Assembly (NCBI GenBank): GCA_001586965.3
Contig: LUCW03000908.1
Span: 1 to 40,000, forward strand
Origin: Sphaeroforma sirkka
Lineage: Eukaryota; Opisthokonta; Ichthyosporea; Ichthyophonida
DNA: 40,000 bases
Reading direction: 5' to 3'
Under the pieces are notes generated by a model, which ran no database searches, was not told the DNA's origin, and worked only from the letters and a program-made list of their open reading frames with translations. Positions 38,301-40,000 of this stretch are shown here, in pieces; positions within the stretch are counted from its first letter, which is position 1; each line of letters opens with the position of its first letter. A program made the position numbers and the translations under genes.

Positions 38301-39868
38301 GAAAGCGCCCGCTAATCTTGCCTTAAGAACAAGAACATGTTCACCATTAGTCAGGAAGATAAAATCTTTGTGCCAATTCATCAGGTGCATTATGTGTGAC
38401 GGACGCTCTAGCACTAATTGATCTTTCAAGACTGAAGTGAGTGGATGATATATATATACCCTTCGCAAGCATGTAGGGATAGAGAGACATCACTTCAATA
38501 TGAAGTACACGATAAGGACTTGTAACAGAACCGATTAACTGTGGTGTATTTTTACCACGTGGAGATTAGTTCGGCATATATTTATATCTAGATACTGATA
38601 TACAGAGAAGTATGAATAAATGAGTCTAAATACAGTTGTATGCGTGTAAGCAAACATCTCTAAGGCCCCCATAAACTCATATACACATAAAAGTATGAAT
38701 GAATAGTCTATATACAACTGTATTCGTGTATGTACACATCTATAAAGCCCCTAAATACTCATATACACATGGATGTATAAATACTCATATACACATATAA
38801 GTATGAATAAATAGACTATATACAGCTGTAGCCGTGCATGTGAACATCCATAAAGCGTGGAAGGAACGTACCCCGAGTGTGAACCCACCCGTGGGTTTGA
38901 TGACGGGAAGGTGGTACTTGATCGTTTGCTCTAGTTTCGGCACATTCGCACCACTGAACTGGTCAACCTGTGTGTTTCAATAGAAACGAAAGCACAGATA
39001 CATTTCAGTACTCAACCAGTGTACTCACTGCGTAGAACAAGCGACACCCACAGAAACATACAGGTCAGCAAGTAACCAAATTGTACGTGACACAGCTCGT
39101 TACAAACACTAAACCCTTAAATACTACAGCTAGATACACGAACATGGCAATGGACGACGCATTCGTTCCCGGCAGGAAGTTGCAACTCATGTACTTGTTC
39201 TTAACACAGTTAGACTGGTCGAAGCGTCAGTCTTTCACAAGAAACAAAACAGAGTACTTTGCGAGACGATGTATGTAAAAGTATGTCTACAGCACTGAAT
39301 CTGTATTTTAAGTGCACGCACTTTGATCTACAGAGCATAGAAGTATGCTCAACGCTATATGCACCGATGCGTGTGCAAAAAAAAAAGCGTGCGATGACGA
39401 CTCTATACTATCAATCCTATATAATTATACATGGACTGAATCATACATTTGAACAGTATACTATCAATTCTTTATATATATACATGCACTGAATAATACA
39501 TTCGATCCATGCACGACGATTGCAAGTCGCGAAATACATCGACAGGTATAAATATACACAAGGTTAGCAACTACGTACATCCTTGTCGATCACATACAAT
39601 TCACCAACAAACATAAAAACTCGCGTGCATCCCCAAAGAATACTTTAACAACAGCAGATGTAATTAGACCTACCTTCTTCCCCTTCAAGAGGAGCATAAG
39701 CCCGCATACATTCCCAAACGAACACTCCCACAACACCAGGTGCAAGCACACCTACCTTATTTCCTTTCAAGAAAAACATAAACGTAGGCATTGAGCGCAC
39801 GCTATACATCTGCGCTGTTTCGGGCAGCTGATCCACATCCACTTTGAGGAACACTGCCGCAGCCGCAT
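31359..39868 (-). CDS. Thioredoxin-UBXN4 (erasin) fusion, eleven exons seen, 5' end beyond window
   Basis: Exons on the - strand: A 39868-39756, B 38967-38872, C 38119-38039, D 37581-37375, E 36869-36711, G 35949-35836, H 35258-35178, I 34532-34386, J 33752-33448, K 33079-32839, L 31556-31359. All internal junctions are phase 0 except J/K (phase 2), giving 579 residues in the window. A-B are the C-terminal half of a thioredoxin ([26 protein letters not shown] with the cis-Pro, [13 protein letters not shown]); the CxxC half must lie upstream. C-D match the UBXN4 N-terminal thioredoxin-like UAS domain ([43 protein letters not shown]). E is Ala-rich, G-I a charged coiled coil, J-K the UBX domain ([21 protein letters not shown]), K a hydrophobic segment ([14 protein letters not shown]), and L the tail ending [12 protein letters not shown]4 is an ER-membrane p97/VCP adaptor acting in ERAD. 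The fusion rests on B/C phase agreement. Confidence 0.85.
31581..31892 (+). pseudogene. Broken coding-like segment inside an intron of the Trx-UBX gene, family unknown
   Basis: Opposite to the host gene, three adjacent pieces look protein-like: [17 protein letters not shown] with [11 protein letters not shown], then after a one-base shift [18 protein letters not shown] with DVPDFFW, then after a second shift [19 protein letters not shown] with [10 protein letters not shown] and [11 protein letters not shown] before a TAG. Two frame changes (near 31695 and 31770) break it. I do not recognise the family. A retrocopy or transferred gene fragment is possible. Confidence 0.4.
31939..32363. repeat. 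Compound microsatellite cluster, (TA)n, (CA)n and a 41-bp tandem repeat
   Basis: (TA)n at 31939-32009, CA repeats at 32017-32041 and 32320-32340, and further TA runs to 32362. Between them GATAGATAAAATAGTCTATA with ATAATATA is repeated about three times (32059-32160). Confidence 0.95.
33160..33225 (-). pseudogene. Decayed copy of UBX exon K start (K')
   Basis: K' reads [18 protein letters not shown] against [17 protein letters not shown] of exon K. It lies 146 bp upstream in transcription order. The duplication includes flanking intron (AAAGTTAG/CAAGTTAG). Where K has a CTATCTCAG acceptor, K' has TATCGTAA, so the AG is gone. A weak alternative AG (CTCAAG) sits inside the copy. Confidence 0.8.
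35455..35510 (-). pseudogene. Decayed copy of coiled-coil exon G (G'')
   Basis: Reads [14 protein letters not shown], matching [14 protein letters not shown] at the end of exon G. No AG precedes it and GGGCGT stands where the GTATCT donor should be. Confidence 0.6.
35618..35659 (-). pseudogene. Copy of coiled-coil exon G end (G')
   Basis: Reads [14 protein letters not shown] after an AACGACAG acceptor, in phase 0 like exon G. The following GGGTTG lacks GT at the expected boundary, so it is probably not spliced in, though a GTTGGT two bases on could serve with a phase change. Confidence 0.65.
36393..36446 (-). pseudogene. Decayed copy of exon E end (E')
   Basis: Reads [18 protein letters not shown] against the Ala-rich end of exon E ([12 protein letters not shown]). 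The shared junction is GTCGCCTGAG, followed by GTGCGTAAG after E but GCGCGTGAG after E'. Its acceptor phase would not fit exon E. Confidence 0.55.
36508..36660 (+). repeat. 48-bp tandem repeat, about three copies, in the E-G intron
   Basis: CCAATACATATATATTATAT starts at 36508 and 36556, with a diverged third unit at 36604. Confidence 0.85.
37669..37684 (+). repeat. TTTTAGGG telomere-like motif
   Basis: AGGGTTTTAGGGTTTT lies between exon D and its decayed copy in the Trx-UBX gene. Confidence 0.5.
37735..37834 (-). pseudogene. Decayed copy of UAS-domain exon D (D')
   Basis: After a TGTACACAG acceptor in phase 0 it reads [17 protein letters not shown], then TGA (37783-37781), against [20 protein letters not shown] of exon D. 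Downstream similarity continues (EVNVVLSL versus EVRRALSL). It lies about 250 bp upstream of D in transcription order. Inclusion would truncate the protein. Confidence 0.8.
38609..38830 (+). repeat. Degenerate tandem repeat of 83-110 bp in the B-C intron
   Basis: AGTATGAATAAATGAGTCTA recurs at about 38609, 38692 and 38802 with TATACAGCTGTA and ACTCATATACACAT words between. Confidence 0.75.
39674..39711 (-). pseudogene. Copy of the end of thioredoxin exon A (A')
   Basis: Reads [10 protein letters not shown] before GTAGGT, against [10 protein letters not shown] before GTAGGT at the end of exon A, 82 bp downstream in transcription order. The donor is intact, so it could act as an alternative 5' splice site. 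A weaker third copy may lie near 39605-39635. Confidence 0.65.
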
Positions 39869-39892
39869 CTATTATTGACAGATAGTGTGGGG

Positions 39893-39921
39893 GGTTAGGG
39901 ATGTGGATAGGGTTTTAGGGT
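39893..39921 (+). repeat. TTTTAGGG telomere-like cluster upstream of exon A
   Basis: GGTTAGGGATGTGGATAGGG followed by TTTTAGGGTTT lies in the intron just before thioredoxin exon A. The remaining bases to 40000 show no exon I can support. Confidence 0.55.
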
Positions 39922-40000
39922 TTGTGATAGAGAAAGATACGAAGTGGTGCAAGGGCATTGGACATGAACTATTAATAGTATACGGCAATTTAAATGTATA

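Overview
This is a stretch of nuclear DNA from an intron-rich eukaryote. Three genes were assembled exon by exon from GT-AG junctions whose phases agree. Introns run from about 50 bp to about 2 kb and are packed with (TA)n tracts and tandem repeats. The gene set (THG1, RCHY1/PIRH2, UBXN4/erasin) fits a unicellular holozoan, for example an ichthyosporean, or another protist. That placement is a guess; the sequence does not settle it.

Layout. 1-3560: a TAA/ATG-rich low-complexity block with no credible gene. 3561-5214: AT-rich DNA without a recognised gene. 5215-14226 (+): a gene of about 10 exons. Its N-terminal part is an internally duplicated helical region I do not recognise, followed by degenerate ankyrin repeats and a coiled-coil tail; one apparent frameshift lies near 13450-13510. 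An 18-bp minisatellite follows the stop codon. 15911-21222 (-): a complete eight-exon tRNA-His guanylyltransferase (THG1) hidden among short exons. 22504-23896 (-): an intronless frame encoding a secreted LPMO-like protein followed in the same frame by a germin-like cupin. It is broken by one frameshift, one TAA and one TAG. 26057-26270 (+): a fragment resembling a carboxymuconolactone decarboxylase domain. 26402-27953 (-): a three-exon RCHY1-like CHY/RING E3 ligase. 31359-39868 (-, continuing past the right edge): eleven exons that splice in frame into thioredoxin + UBXN4 (UAS-like domain, coiled coil, UBX domain, membrane segment, conserved acidic tail). This is a predicted fusion.

The most unusual feature is that introns carry decayed copies of the ends of neighbouring exons, with their splice sites. 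In the Trx-UBX gene, copies of exons A, D, E, G (two copies) and K lie next to the real exons. Most carry a visible lesion: a stop codon, a lost AG, a lost GT or the wrong phase. In the ankyrin gene the acceptor end of exon 5 exists in three tandem copies, and in THG1 a donor region is duplicated. Several other intron arrays start at or beside a splice site. Together this looks like a genome in which introns and exons are built and eroded by small tandem duplications across splice junctions.

The identified genes act in tRNA-His maturation (THG1), ubiquitin ligation (RCHY1) and probably p97-linked ER protein quality control (UBXN4). They do not form one pathway.
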